Below are positions 47,774 through 57,372 of a stretch of 64,000 nucleotides of DNA, one piece after another; the first letter of the stretch is position 1; each line of letters starts with the position of its first letter. Position numbers and translations under genes: made by a program. The DNA comes from Alloascoidea africana (Eukaryota > Ascomycota > Alloascoideomycetes > Alloascoideales > Alloascoideaceae), in assembly GCA_030581615.1 (NCBI GenBank), contig JAKTTT010000045.1:109154-173153 (forward strand), given 5' to 3'. The notes under the pieces were generated by a model. That model was not told the origin of the DNA. It saw only the letters and a list, made by a program, of their open reading frames with translations, and ran no database searches.

Positions 47774-50341
47774 ATGGAAAATCCAGATGAAAATGATGCT
47801 ACAATAAAAAATGAAAAAAAGGGAAATGTGAACATCAGAGTGTTACAGAAAAATGACTCTGACAATTCCCTGTCCGATGGAGAAAAGGAAAAACTTTTTT
47901 CCAGATTAACAGATGGCAACAACAATGGCGGTGAAGAAACAGCCCAAATTACATTTGTGTATCAAAAGCTATTAGAAATGACGAATGAAGAGGCTATGGA
48001 AATTCTCAATCGTAGCATCGAGGAATTTGATGGAGACCCTAACTTTCCTATCGACGTTTATGATAAAATTGTTCTTTTAACAAAAGGTCGGGAAACTTAT
48101 CCTGACGCCGAATCTTATGATTACGATCTTCGAATGGAGGCTACAATTATTCACCACTATTCTCCATACCAAGAAGTAAGGTCGATGACGGATCCATTTG
48201 ATGACCCCAGCGTGCCCGTCGAGACTTTGAGAATATATCTAATGTCTGTTTTATTTTCTGCGCTTTGTTGCTTTGCCTACCAATACTTTGAGCCCAGACA
48301 TCCCTCAATTACAATCCCTTCTACTCTTGTTATCATTTTGGAGTGGATCATTGGCGAAACATGGGCAACATATGTTCCAAATTGGAGTTTCTCTATTCCC
48401 TTTACCAAGAAAAGATTCCAACTAAATCCAGGTCCCTATACATTCAAAGAACAGATGTTTGGGACTCTCATTCTCCGAAACACATTTCTCTACACTACGG
48501 CTTACAATTTTAAAGTTGACATTATGCCAATATTCTATGGCCATGAGTGGGCAAAGAGTTTAGGATATCAATATTTATTGACACTTTCTACAGAGTTTGT
48601 GGGTTATGGGATTGCAGGCCTGTTTAGGAGAATTCTGGTCTACCCTGTTCGGATGATGTATCCTTCTGCTATCCCAAGTATAGCAGTTGTCAAGACACTT
48701 TTAGCGCCCGAGACCAAACAAAAGATCAACGGGTGGACTATATCCCGAAAGAAATTTTTCTGGTGGACCTTTGGTATCTGCTTGGCTTGGTTTTGGATTC
48801 CCAACTATCTTGCAAATTTTTGTATGTTCTTCAATTGGACGACTTGGGCTGCTCCTCAGAATGTAAACTTGGCTGCTATCACTGGCATTGTATCTGGCCT
48901 TGGAATCAACCCGGTCCCCTCGTTGGACTGGACATCTTACGTTGGATCTTACACCCCATTTTTCACCGCCACAAACTATCTAGTGGGTGCTGTGTTAGGA
49001 GGATGTGTCTTGATTCCAGCTCTCTTCTATTCCAATTTTTATTGGACTGGCCATTTGCCCATCAATCAAGGTTCTGTCATGACCAACAAAAATACTGCTT
49101 TTGAAGTTCGAGAGATTCTTTCTCCGGGTGGTTTATTTGATGAGGAAAAGTACCAATCCTACTCGCCTCCGTTTTACTCTGCAGCAAATCTTATTGTTTA
49201 CGGATCTTTTTTTGCACTCTATCCCTTTACTTGGATTCAAGTTATTGGTTCCAACTGGAGAACCTTCACCCAGTCGCTCAAGGACTTGTACAAACATCTC
49301 AGGCATCCCAATTTGGGATACTACGATGGCATCGACGACCCTTACACAAGAATGATGAAAAATTACAGAGAAGTTCCACATTGGTGGTTTCTGGTTGTTT
49401 TGGTTCTCTCTTTGATTTCTGGCATACTCGCTGTAACGCTCTATCCTACTGGTACACCGGTTTGGGGTATATTCTTTGCCGTTGGGATCAATTTGCTCTT
49501 CTTCATACCTTTGCAAATTCTTCTCGCAGTCACAGGCCAGACTTTTGGGTTGAATGTTTTGGTCGAGATCATCTATGGATACTTGAATCCCGGAAATGGT
49601 GTTGCTTTAAATATTGTCAAGTGCTATGGTTATATGGTTGATGGACAAGCCCAGGACTACATTTCCAGCCTCAAGGTTGGTCATTACACACAAATTCCAC
49701 CAAGAGCTCAATTCCGAGGACAATGTCTAACACTTTTGGTGCAAATACTGGTGGTTGTAGCAATGGTCAACTGGCAAATCGAGACAACCCCCAACTTTTG
49801 TGTTCTCTATTCGAAAGAAAGATTTTGGTGCTACGGTGGAAGAACTTTCTATACGGCGTCGGTCTTTTGGGGAGTGCTTGGTCCCAAGCGGGTCTTTAGT
49901 AACCTTTACCCAGTCCTACAATGGTGCTTTTTGATAGGCGCTATTCTCGGTGGACTGTGCTTGCTGTTATCGCGATTCTTCCCACGCCAAGTTCGACTTT
50001 TCCATCCTGCTATTTTGATCACAGGATTGTTAGTGTTTGCTCCTGGCAACTTGAGTGGCCCCTTAACATCCTTCTATGCCTCCTTTATCTGTATGTTCTG
50101 GATCAAAAAGTACTATCCTCGTTTCTGGGAAAAGTATAATTATGTCTTTTTGTCAGCATCTAGTGGAGGTTGTGGCGTGTCCCAGTTCATTCAGTACTGG
50201 GCAGTCCAGTACCACGCCAAAAACATCAACTGGTGGGGCAATAGCGTTTCTTTCGCAGGACTGGATGGCAAAGGAGAAACTGCTAGGCAACCATTGCCCG
50301 AGAAAGGCTACTTTGGTCCTGATCCTGGACAATTCCCTTAA
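47774..50341 (+). CDS. Oligopeptide transporter, OPT family (Opt2-like)
   Basis: 855 residues with an acidic cytosolic N-terminus and about 14-16 membrane spans. OPT-family blocks include ITIPSTLVIILEW, FNWTTWAAPQNVNLAAITG, GLGINPVPSLDW, FYSNFYWTGHLPINQGSVMT, HPNLGYYDGIDDPYTRMMKNYREVPHWW (cytosolic loop), GYLNPGNGVALNIVKCYGYM and YWAVQYHAKNINWWGN with GYFGPDPGQFP at the end. S. cerevisiae Opt2 (877 residues) has the same architecture and affects membrane lipid asymmetry and glutathione homeostasis; other members carry tetra- and pentapeptides by proton symport. Length and the long hydrophilic N-terminus favour the Opt2 group over Opt1, but substrate cannot be read from the sequence. Confidence 0.92.
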   Translation: MENPDENDATIKNEKKGNVNIRVLQKNDSDNSLSDGEKEKLFSRLTDGNNNGGEETAQITFVYQKLLEMTNEEAMEILNRSIEEFDGDPNFPIDVYDKIVLLTKGRETYPDAESYDYDLRMEATIIHHYSPYQEVRSMTDPFDDPSVPVETLRIYLMSVLFSALCCFAYQYFEPRHPSITIPSTLVIILEWIIGETWATYVPNWSFSIPFTKKRFQLNPGPYTFKEQMFGTLILRNTFLYTTAYNFKVDIMPIFYGHEWAKSLGYQYLLTLSTEFVGYGIAGLFRRILVYPVRMMYPSAIPSIAVVKTLLAPETKQKINGWTISRKKFFWWTFGICLAWFWIPNYLANFCMFFNWTTWAAPQNVNLAAITGIVSGLGINPVPSLDWTSYVGSYTPFFTATNYLVGAVLGGCVLIPALFYSNFYWTGHLPINQGSVMTNKNTAFEVREILSPGGLFDEEKYQSYSPPFYSAANLIVYGSFFALYPFTWIQVIGSNWRTFTQSLKDLYKHLRHPNLGYYDGIDDPYTRMMKNYREVPHWWFLVVLVLSLISGILAVTLYPTGTPVWGIFFAVGINLLFFIPLQILLAVTGQTFGLNVLVEIIYGYLNPGNGVALNIVKCYGYMVDGQAQDYISSLKVGHYTQIPPRAQFRGQCLTLLVQILVVVAMVNWQIETTPNFCVLYSKERFWCYGGRTFYTASVFWGVLGPKRVFSNLYPVLQWCFLIGAILGGLCLLLSRFFPRQVRLFHPAILITGLLVFAPGNLSGPLTSFYASFICMFWIKKYYPRFWEKYNYVFLSASSGGCGVSQFIQYWAVQYHAKNINWWGNSVSFAGLDGKGETARQPLPEKGYFGPDPGQFP

Positions 50342-50639
50342 TTTTGGGTTTCTGTCCCGTTTAAGGCTTTCTCGGAGAAGCTTTCAAAAGAAAGCAAACC
50401 CAAAAATTTCACAATTTCTAATCTTTCTTCATGGTTTTTCTTTATCTTACCACGCTTTTCTGTAAATTTATTTTAACGCCCGGTGTACTAGTATTTTATT
50501 TCTTGATCATGCTCTCTAAAAAATAAACGCTGAGTTTGAGGCGAAGGTGACGGCGTACATTGTGAGTAATAGCGTAAATGTCAGTACCTCTTCAACATAA
50601 AAAAAAAAAACGGTGAACTAGTAGCTTTTCAGCTCGGCA

Positions 50640-53600
50640 ATGGTTCAAGTTCAAGACTTTCTGGTTATTCCTGGTCCCGTCGCGCTCTCTCCTTTTAGAG
50701 CAGCTACTCTGACTTCAAATATCAACAAAGCGGTCAACTCTTCTGTTGTGACAGCTGTCAGGTCTGCTTATGTTCACTACGTTGCTCTCAAATCAAGCGG
50801 TTCAAATGCAACCGTAGATCAATCTTCGAAAGAGCGCCAGCTACTCAACGCTTTATTGGAGTATGACTCACCGGTGGATCTAACTGACCCGTTAACTCAA
50901 AAGTTGGTGGAGTCGATTGAGAAGCCTGAAACTTTTAACTCGGGAGCAGATACATACTTGATTAGGATTATTCCCCGGCCTGGAACGATCTCACCATGGT
51001 CCTCGAAGGCAACCAACATTGCGCATGTATGCGGTCTTGAAAATGAGATAGAAAGGATCGAAAGAGGCCTTGACATCCTTATTACTGTCCGTAGAGGATT
51101 TCCGGTCGAGGGATACTTGAAGAAAGCCGCTGGATTAGAATCAATTTTTGACCGAATGACTCAGGTTATTCTGGATCATCCTCCAAAGCATGACGATCTT
51201 TTTGAAAAACATTCTCCAAGTGCGCTAGTCGAGATTGATTTGGGAGACTCGCCTCGCGAAAAGATTGCCAAAGCTAATGTTGAGCTGGGTCTTGCGTTGG
51301 ACCAGGGCGAGATCGATTATCTTGTGGACACTTTTGGCAAGGGAGGCCGAAAGCCCACAGATGTAGAGCTCTTCATGTTTGCACAAGTGAACTCTGAACA
51401 TTGCCGGCACAAAATCTTTAATGCCGACTGGACTATTGATGGGGAGAAGAAGCCAAATAGCTTGTTTAAGATGATCAGAAACACGCATTTGACTCATCCC
51501 AAGTACACTATTTCTGCTTACTCTGATAATGCCGCGGTGCTTGAAGGTAGCGATGGTGTGGTCTATGCGCCCGACCATGTAACTAAAGAGTGGACTTCAA
51601 AAAGCGAGAAAGTGCATTTGATTTGCAAAGTTGAGACGCATAACCATCCTACTGCTGTATCTCCCTTCCCTGGTGCCGCTACAGGCTCTGGTGGAGAGAT
51701 CAGAGACGAAGGAGCTGTTGGCAGAGGTTCAAAATCTAAAGCAGGCTTGTCAGGTTTCTCTATATCAGATCTCCTTATCCCTGATAATAAGCAGCCATGG
51801 GAACTAGATGTTGGAAAGCCAGGCCATATTGCCAGCGCTTTGGATATCATTATGGAAGCGCCCATCGGAAGTGCTGCTTTTAATAATGAATTTGGCCGTC
51901 CCTGCATTACTGGCTACTTTCGAACCATGACACAGAAGGTGGTGAATGGCTCCAACAAAGAGGAAATTCGTGGATTTCACAAACCTATTATGATTGCAGG
52001 AGGCTTGGGTGCCATTCGACCTGATCTGGCTCTGAAGGATAGAAAAATCACACCTGGAGCTGCTCTCATTGTGTTAGGAGGTCCATCCATGCTAATTGGA
52101 TTAGGAGGTGGGGCAGCATCTTCAATCGCTTCTGGAGATGGTTCTGCGGAACTAGACTTTGCTTCTGTCCAAAGAGGAAATCCAGAAATGCAGAGAAGAG
52201 CGCAACAGGTTATTGACGCCTGCGTAGCGTTGGGCCTGAACAACCCAATCCAGTCAATCCATGATGTCGGCGCAGGCGGTTTGTCGAATGCTCTTCCAGA
52301 GTTGGTTCATGATAATGGTCTAGGAGCAAAGTTTGAGCTTCGTGACGTTCCATGTGTCGAGCCAGGAATGTCGCCAATGGAAATTTGGTGCTGCGAAGCC
52401 CAAGAGCGATATGTTCTTGCTATAGCACCCCAAGATCTTGAGCTATTCAAGAACATCTGTGACAGAGAAAGAGCACCCTTTGCTGTTGTTGGCCATGCAA
52501 CCTCAGAAGAGAGATTGGTGTTGACAGATAAGCTCTTGGGCACCACACCTATTGATTTAGAAATGTCTGTTTTGTTTGGCAAACCCCCTAAGATGAGTCG
52601 TACTGCTATTACGAAGCCTCTCAGGTTGGCACCATTTGATTCGAGTCTGCAATCTTATACTGATTCAAGTGATGTCCTTTTGGAAGCGTTAAACCGAGTT
52701 CTTCGCTTGCCAAGTGTGGGATCGAAATCGTTTTTGATCACGATTGGAGATCGAACAGTTACTGGACTTATTGACAGAGACCAAATGGTCGGGCCTTGGC
52801 AGGTCCCAGTGGCAGACGTTGGTGTTACTTGTACAGCACTACAGGAAGGCTTGGTTACTGGAGAAGCCTTGGCTATGGGAGAAAAGCCAGGACTGGGACT
52901 AATTTCTGCTGAAGCCTCTGCAAAGATGTGTGTGGCAGAATCACTTTTAAATCTGTATGCTTCGGATGTTGCCTGCTTGGAACGGGTTCGTCTTAGCGCC
53001 AATTGGATGTCAGCTGCCTCTCACGAAGGTGAAGGAGCTGCTCTTTATGCTGCTGTCCAGGCCATTGGGTTGGATCTTTGTCCAGCTCTTGGTGTGAGCA
53101 TTCCAGTCGGAAAAGATTCAATGTCCCTTAAAATGAAATGGCAAGATCCAGATACTAAGGCATCAAAAGAAGTTACCGCTCCTTTGTCCCTGGTTATCAC
53201 CGCTTTTGCGCCAGTTGAAAACGTTCATAGAACTTGGACGCCTCAAATTCAAGTGCTAGAAGAGGATAGCAAGATATTGTTTGTTGATTTGTCTGATTTC
53301 AATGTCCCTTCTGCTCTTGGCGGCTCAGCAGTGGCCCAAGTGTTTGGTCAAGTTGGACATAAAGCGCCTACAGTATCTTCTACCCTACTACTTAAAAACT
53401 TTTTGAAGGCCCTTGAAGAACTTCATAAGCTTGATGACCAAATTATTCTAGCTTATCATGACAGATCTGATGGTGGTTTACTAGTCTGCCTTCTTGAAAT
53501 GGCATTTGCTGGTAGAGCTGGAATCGACATCACAGTGTCACCTGTAGCTGATCTAATTACAGATCTATTTAATGAAGAGCTGGGCGCTGCTTTCCAGATC

Positions 53601-54725
53601 AAAGACAAGGACATTCCTTTGTTTTATCAGATCTTGAGCAAAAATGGAATTGCTCAAAGCCATGTTTCTGTTGTTGGTCAACTTAATGGTTCCAAAGATC
53701 AGGAAATTACTGTCCATTATGGAAACAGTAGAGTTCTTAAGCAATCTAGAGGCAGTCTACAGCAGAGCTGGAGCGAAACATCTTACCGCATTCAGCAATT
53801 GAGAGACAACCCCAAATGCGCGGATCAAGAGTTTGCCAGCATTGCTGACAACTACGATCCTGGTCTCTCTTACAAGCTAACATTCCAACCATCTGATTTA
53901 ATCGGTCTATCAGCCTTGGCCAATAAGAGACCCAAAGTTGCAATTCTTAGAGAGCAGGGCGTTAATGGCCAGCAGGAGATGGCCTTCTCATTCCAACAGG
54001 CTGGTTTCACTGCGGTGGATGTCCATATGACTGATGTTCTCAATTCGACTGTGGATCTAGATGATTTTGTTGGTATTGCTGCTTGTGGTGGGTTTTCCTA
54101 TGGTGATGTTTTAGGTGCTGGTGCTGGCTGGGCAAAGTCAGTGGCTTGGCATGAAACTGCCAGGTCCCAATTTGAGAGATTCTTTAACGAGCGAACAGAT
54201 ACTTTTGCGTTTGGTGCCTGTAATGGTTGCCAATTTTTCTCCAGACTAAAGTCTCTCATTCCTGGTGCCTCTAACTGGCCTACTTTTGAAAGAAATCTTT
54301 CTGAGCAATATGAAGCAAGAGTTGCCATGGTTGAAATTATCGATGATGCTAAAGAGCCTTCAGTGTTTTTGAATGGAATGAAGGGCTCAAAACTCCCTAT
54401 CGCTGTAGCTCATGGCGAGGGAAAGGCAACATTCGAGAATGATGAACAGCTCAAGAGTTTAGAATCGAATGGTCTTGTTTCAGTTCGGTACGTTGATAAT
54501 TACGGCAAAGTTACGGAGAAGTATCCATACAACCCGAACGGCTCTGTCAATGGTATCACTGGTGTTCGAACTCCAAACGGTAGGGTGCTTATTATGATGC
54601 CACATCCTGAGCGTGTAACCAGGAAGGAGTCCAACTCATGGTATCCAGCCGACGAAGGCAACAAATGGGGCGAGAACGGGCCATGGATTAGATTGTTCAG
54701 GTCAGCTAGGAAATGGATTGGCTAA
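50640..54725 (+). CDS. ADE6: Formylglycinamidine-ribonucleotide (FGAM) synthetase
   Basis: Fourth step of de novo purine synthesis: ATP- and glutamine-dependent conversion of FGAR to FGAM in the cytosol. 1361 residues (1358 in S. cerevisiae), one exon. The domain order is complete: N-terminal PurS-like part, linker, the PurM-like synthetase halves with NSEHCRHKIFNADW, KVETHNHPTAVSPFPGAATG, GGEIRDEGAVGRGSK, IHDVGAGGLSNALPEL and AYHDRSDGGLL, then the class-I glutaminase with catalytic Cys in FGACNGCQFFSRL and the His/Glu pair in MMPHPERV. The CTG in ELGLAL sits at a conserved Leu. The 298-bp promoter has an A11 run but I did not find an exact Bas1/Gcn4 TGACTC. Identification is certain. Confidence 0.98.
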   Translation: MVQVQDFLVIPGPVALSPFRAATLTSNINKAVNSSVVTAVRSAYVHYVALKSSGSNATVDQSSKERQLLNALLEYDSPVDLTDPLTQKLVESIEKPETFNSGADTYLIRIIPRPGTISPWSSKATNIAHVCGLENEIERIERGLDILITVRRGFPVEGYLKKAAGLESIFDRMTQVILDHPPKHDDLFEKHSPSALVEIDLGDSPREKIAKANVELGLALDQGEIDYLVDTFGKGGRKPTDVELFMFAQVNSEHCRHKIFNADWTIDGEKKPNSLFKMIRNTHLTHPKYTISAYSDNAAVLEGSDGVVYAPDHVTKEWTSKSEKVHLICKVETHNHPTAVSPFPGAATGSGGEIRDEGAVGRGSKSKAGLSGFSISDLLIPDNKQPWELDVGKPGHIASALDIIMEAPIGSAAFNNEFGRPCITGYFRTMTQKVVNGSNKEEIRGFHKPIMIAGGLGAIRPDLALKDRKITPGAALIVLGGPSMLIGLGGGAASSIASGDGSAELDFASVQRGNPEMQRRAQQVIDACVALGLNNPIQSIHDVGAGGLSNALPELVHDNGLGAKFELRDVPCVEPGMSPMEIWCCEAQERYVLAIAPQDLELFKNICDRERAPFAVVGHATSEERLVLTDKLLGTTPIDLEMSVLFGKPPKMSRTAITKPLRLAPFDSSLQSYTDSSDVLLEALNRVLRLPSVGSKSFLITIGDRTVTGLIDRDQMVGPWQVPVADVGVTCTALQEGLVTGEALAMGEKPGLGLISAEASAKMCVAESLLNLYASDVACLERVRLSANWMSAASHEGEGAALYAAVQAIGLDLCPALGVSIPVGKDSMSLKMKWQDPDTKASKEVTAPLSLVITAFAPVENVHRTWTPQIQVLEEDSKILFVDLSDFNVPSALGGSAVAQVFGQVGHKAPTVSSTLLLKNFLKALEELHKLDDQIILAYHDRSDGGLLVCLLEMAFAGRAGIDITVSPVADLITDLFNEELGAAFQIKDKDIPLFYQILSKNGIAQSHVSVVGQLNGSKDQEITVHYGNSRVLKQSRGSLQQSWSETSYRIQQLRDNPKCADQEFASIADNYDPGLSYKLTFQPSDLIGLSALANKRPKVAILREQGVNGQQEMAFSFQQAGFTAVDVHMTDVLNSTVDLDDFVGIAACGGFSYGDVLGAGAGWAKSVAWHETARSQFERFFNERTDTFAFGACNGCQFFSRLKSLIPGASNWPTFERNLSEQYEARVAMVEIIDDAKEPSVFLNGMKGSKLPIAVAHGEGKATFENDEQLKSLESNGLVSVRYVDNYGKVTEKYPYNPNGSVNGITGVRTPNGRVLIMMPHPERVTRKESNSWYPADEGNKWGENGPWIRLFRSARKWIG

Positions 54726-56595
54726 ATGTTAATGTATAGTAATGAAGCTAGTGGATGCCTTACAAGTTGATGTTTATAGATGAATGGTATATTCTGAAAG
54801 CATTGTTGCTAAGTAAAAGGCTTGGAAGTTCAGATTGCGTGCAATCTCGAATTATTTAGCCAACTAAAATGTTCAGTCCTTAGTTTTGTGTGGTTTCTAC
54901 CATGAAACACACGGAATGCTAGATATATAGCTGTCAAGAACTTTTTTTGTAGCAACTTGAGAATGAACTTGCTGTTCGTGATATTCCGTCTTTGAATTCT
55001 ATAATTAACTGAGAATTCATGGAGGAAAACAGCAAGCAAAGGAACATCGGCGAATGCGTGTTAGACAAGAGACGATGAAGTTTGTATATTACCTGTTAAG
55101 TGTTCAGGGGAAATTCCAATTGAAGCGTTTGATACTCCATCATTTCACCATGCCATTGAAGCCTAATCTAACTGAAACTAGAGATGGAGATTTGTTTGGT
55201 ACATACGTTAACCACAATACAGTTCTACAGCTTCATTCTCGCAAGAGTAAAATTATGTCTGAATTGATTATTATACATACAAAGCAAGGTTAGAATTCAA
55301 GCAAAGAGCTTCGTTTCTTTTTCATTTTGATACTGGTTGAGGGGGGAGAAAACTTGTAAGCAAGGCTTAGAAAGTTTAACCACGCAAGGGGCAACTATAA
55401 AAGAAATGGTCCTAAAAACCAATTGAATAGAGACAGACCAGCAAGTAATGTACGGTCACACAGTTATGATGTCACAACCGCATTCGCGCTTACTGTTCGG
55501 GAAAGATCAAGCATATTAATGATGACGCTTTATCTTCCAGACATTTTTTATGGTGATTTTTAATCCGGAAGCTCATTCTCCACAGAGTCATAACCTGTGC
55601 ATTTCACAATTCTTTATTAATTTCAAAACCCAAATCAAAGCACTACAAAAAATCTAGAACTGTCGCGTAGTTCTTGGAGGCTGTGTCCTGATTCTAGTTT
55701 GCCTAAATAGCAGTAGTGGCTAAATCATCGCATCATCATAGGAGGCTTTACGGAGTTTACTTCCTTCCAGTTCAATTGAATGTTTTTTTTTTCACACAGA
55801 ATCCAATTAGCTAAATGAACCTCTAATAAAAAAAATTGTAGAGTCTTGGAAGCCAATCTTTGCAGGAAGTTATGAGTTCGTTTGATCTCTTTTTTTGCAA
55901 CTGCATGGAAGCTCCATGGTGTGGTTAGTCTACTGTGGGCGCATCTACCATCTGATATATACAAAAGACCAAAAGGAAAACAATCAGAAAGCTAACTAGC
56001 AGCAATTTGCATTCTTTTGCATTAAAGCATTAATAGGGGGAAGTTGTTGGAGGAAACGGAATAACTATTACAAGCTTAAGTGGGTCGAGAACGCCTTATG
56101 GTAAAAAGTTAAACATTGGTCCATACTTCCTTGACACTTTTCTGAGACACCGACTTGGGCTATTAAGGAACAAAACAACAAAATACTCGAAAACATGGAA
56201 CTAAAACTACTTGTAAAGCTTCAAATTGTCATATTTATTTTAGAATTTTCAGAGAAACTCGGGTGGTCAAAGCTGTTGCATGGCTACCCTCAGATCTGAA
56301 TCTCGAGGCAAGTGAGAGAATACGAATTACGTCACGCTAGTAAATGCATGATTGCTGTTGGTACCTGCGTCAGACAGGCTATCCGCATTCTAAAATCTTT
56401 TTTTCTTTTTTCTCCTAACGTTATCAGAGAGAAAGTAAAAGAACACTACACTTGACTAATGCGCAATAGGGACCTGACTTTTTATATATACCTGCAAAGA
56501 TCCCTCCTTTTCCATCCCTCCCAGATTTTCTTGTGTGTCTTTTCGCTCAAATTAGCAGGCCTGATTGGAACAAAAAAGCCAAGTACCTAATTAAA
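54726..56595. other. Intergenic region ADE6 to GPI-protein gene
   Basis: About 1.9 kb. It contains AT-rich DNA with short frames in both directions (for example 55054-55293) that have no recognisable products. The right end is promoter-like with T-rich tracts and the TATA box listed separately. Confidence 0.45.
56483..56490 (+). promoter_or_regulatory. TATA box of the GPI-anchored protein gene
   Basis: TATATATA 106 bp upstream of the ATG at 56596, followed by a C/T-rich probable start region. Confidence 0.6.
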
Positions 56596-57372
56596 ATGAA
56601 ATACGCTTTCAAGTCTACCTTCTTCATTCTTTCGCTAGCATTAGCTAGTTCAACATCTGCGGCTCCTGCGGAAGCTGAGTCTTCACTTCTCATCGATAAA
56701 TCTGCTACACCATTAGCAAACAGTGTTCCAACCGAGGCTGCTGGTTCAGCAGACAGTGTTGACGCTGCTAGTACACCATCAAAACTGTCCATTTTACCAG
56801 CTGGTTCTGATATCGCCACAGGAGCAACCAATGCTGCCGAGGCCCTTGGAACTCTTGCCTCTAGTAAGGAGGCAATAGCTTCCGGAAGTGTCGATTCTGG
56901 AAGTGTCGATTCTGGAAGTGTCGGTTCCGGAAGTGTCGGTTCCGGAGGTGTCGGTTCTGGGAGCATCGCAACCGCCACTCCACTGTCTTCCGGTGCTGCT
57001 GGAGCATCTTCTCTTGCTCTTGACACGAGCGGTACACCAGCTGTTTCAAATAGCGTTGCCGTCCAGCCTTCTGGAAGTTCATTGGACAGTCTTCCTAGTG
57101 CCTCGGGGGTGAACCAGCAAGGATCATCCGGTGGTAGCTCCGTCGAGGGTTCTAGTGGTGCTCTCTCTAGCTCTGGGAGCTTGAATGAGAGCGAATCAGA
57201 GGGATCTTCTGCTGCATTTGCTAGCGCTTCCGCTTCATCTGGGAGTGCAGCCGGAAACTCTACTGGAAACGAGACTTCTGATGCAGCACTCTCTCCTCTC
57301 CTGACCAAACCTTCCTATCACTATATCTTGCCTGTTCTGATGGCAGCTGCTGTCATTGGAAGTGGATTGTGA
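56596..57372 (+). CDS. Small GPI-anchored Ser-rich cell-wall/plasma-membrane protein
   Basis: 258 residues from ATG 56596, placed to start the signal peptide MKYAFKSTFFILSLALASST with likely cleavage before the AAPAEAE stretch. The body is Ser/Ala/Gly-rich without cysteines and contains a tandem five-residue repeat GSVDS/GSVGS (about 56881-56970). Two N-glycosylation sequons (NST, NET) lie near the end. The C-terminus has small residues as a candidate omega site (around GNETSDAA), a spacer and the hydrophobic tail YILPVLMAAAVIGSGL ending the protein, which is the GPI-attachment pattern processed by Gpi8. Such proteins are usually O-mannosylated wall or membrane mannoproteins. No enzymatic domain or named family is recognised. 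Its long antisense frame is a composition shadow. Confidence 0.85.
   Translation: MKYAFKSTFFILSLALASSTSAAPAEAESSLLIDKSATPLANSVPTEAAGSADSVDAASTPSKLSILPAGSDIATGATNAAEALGTLASSKEAIASGSVDSGSVDSGSVGSGSVGSGGVGSGSIATATPLSSGAAGASSLALDTSGTPAVSNSVAVQPSGSSLDSLPSASGVNQQGSSGGSSVEGSSGALSSSGSLNESESEGSSAAFASASASSGSAAGNSTGNETSDAALSPLLTKPSYHYILPVLMAAAVIGSGL
56881..56970 (+). repeat. 15-bp tandem repeat encoding GSV[D/G]S
   Basis: Six imperfect 15-bp units built on GGAAGTGTCGATTCT/GGTTCC inside the GPI-protein gene. It is a likely site of length variation between strains. Confidence 0.8.

Noticed and set aside
56547-57308. 253-codon frame antisense to the GPI-anchored protein gene.
   Set aside because: It is the complement of a Ser/Ala/Gly repeat, lacks features of its own, and the sense strand has signal peptide, TATA box and GPI signal.
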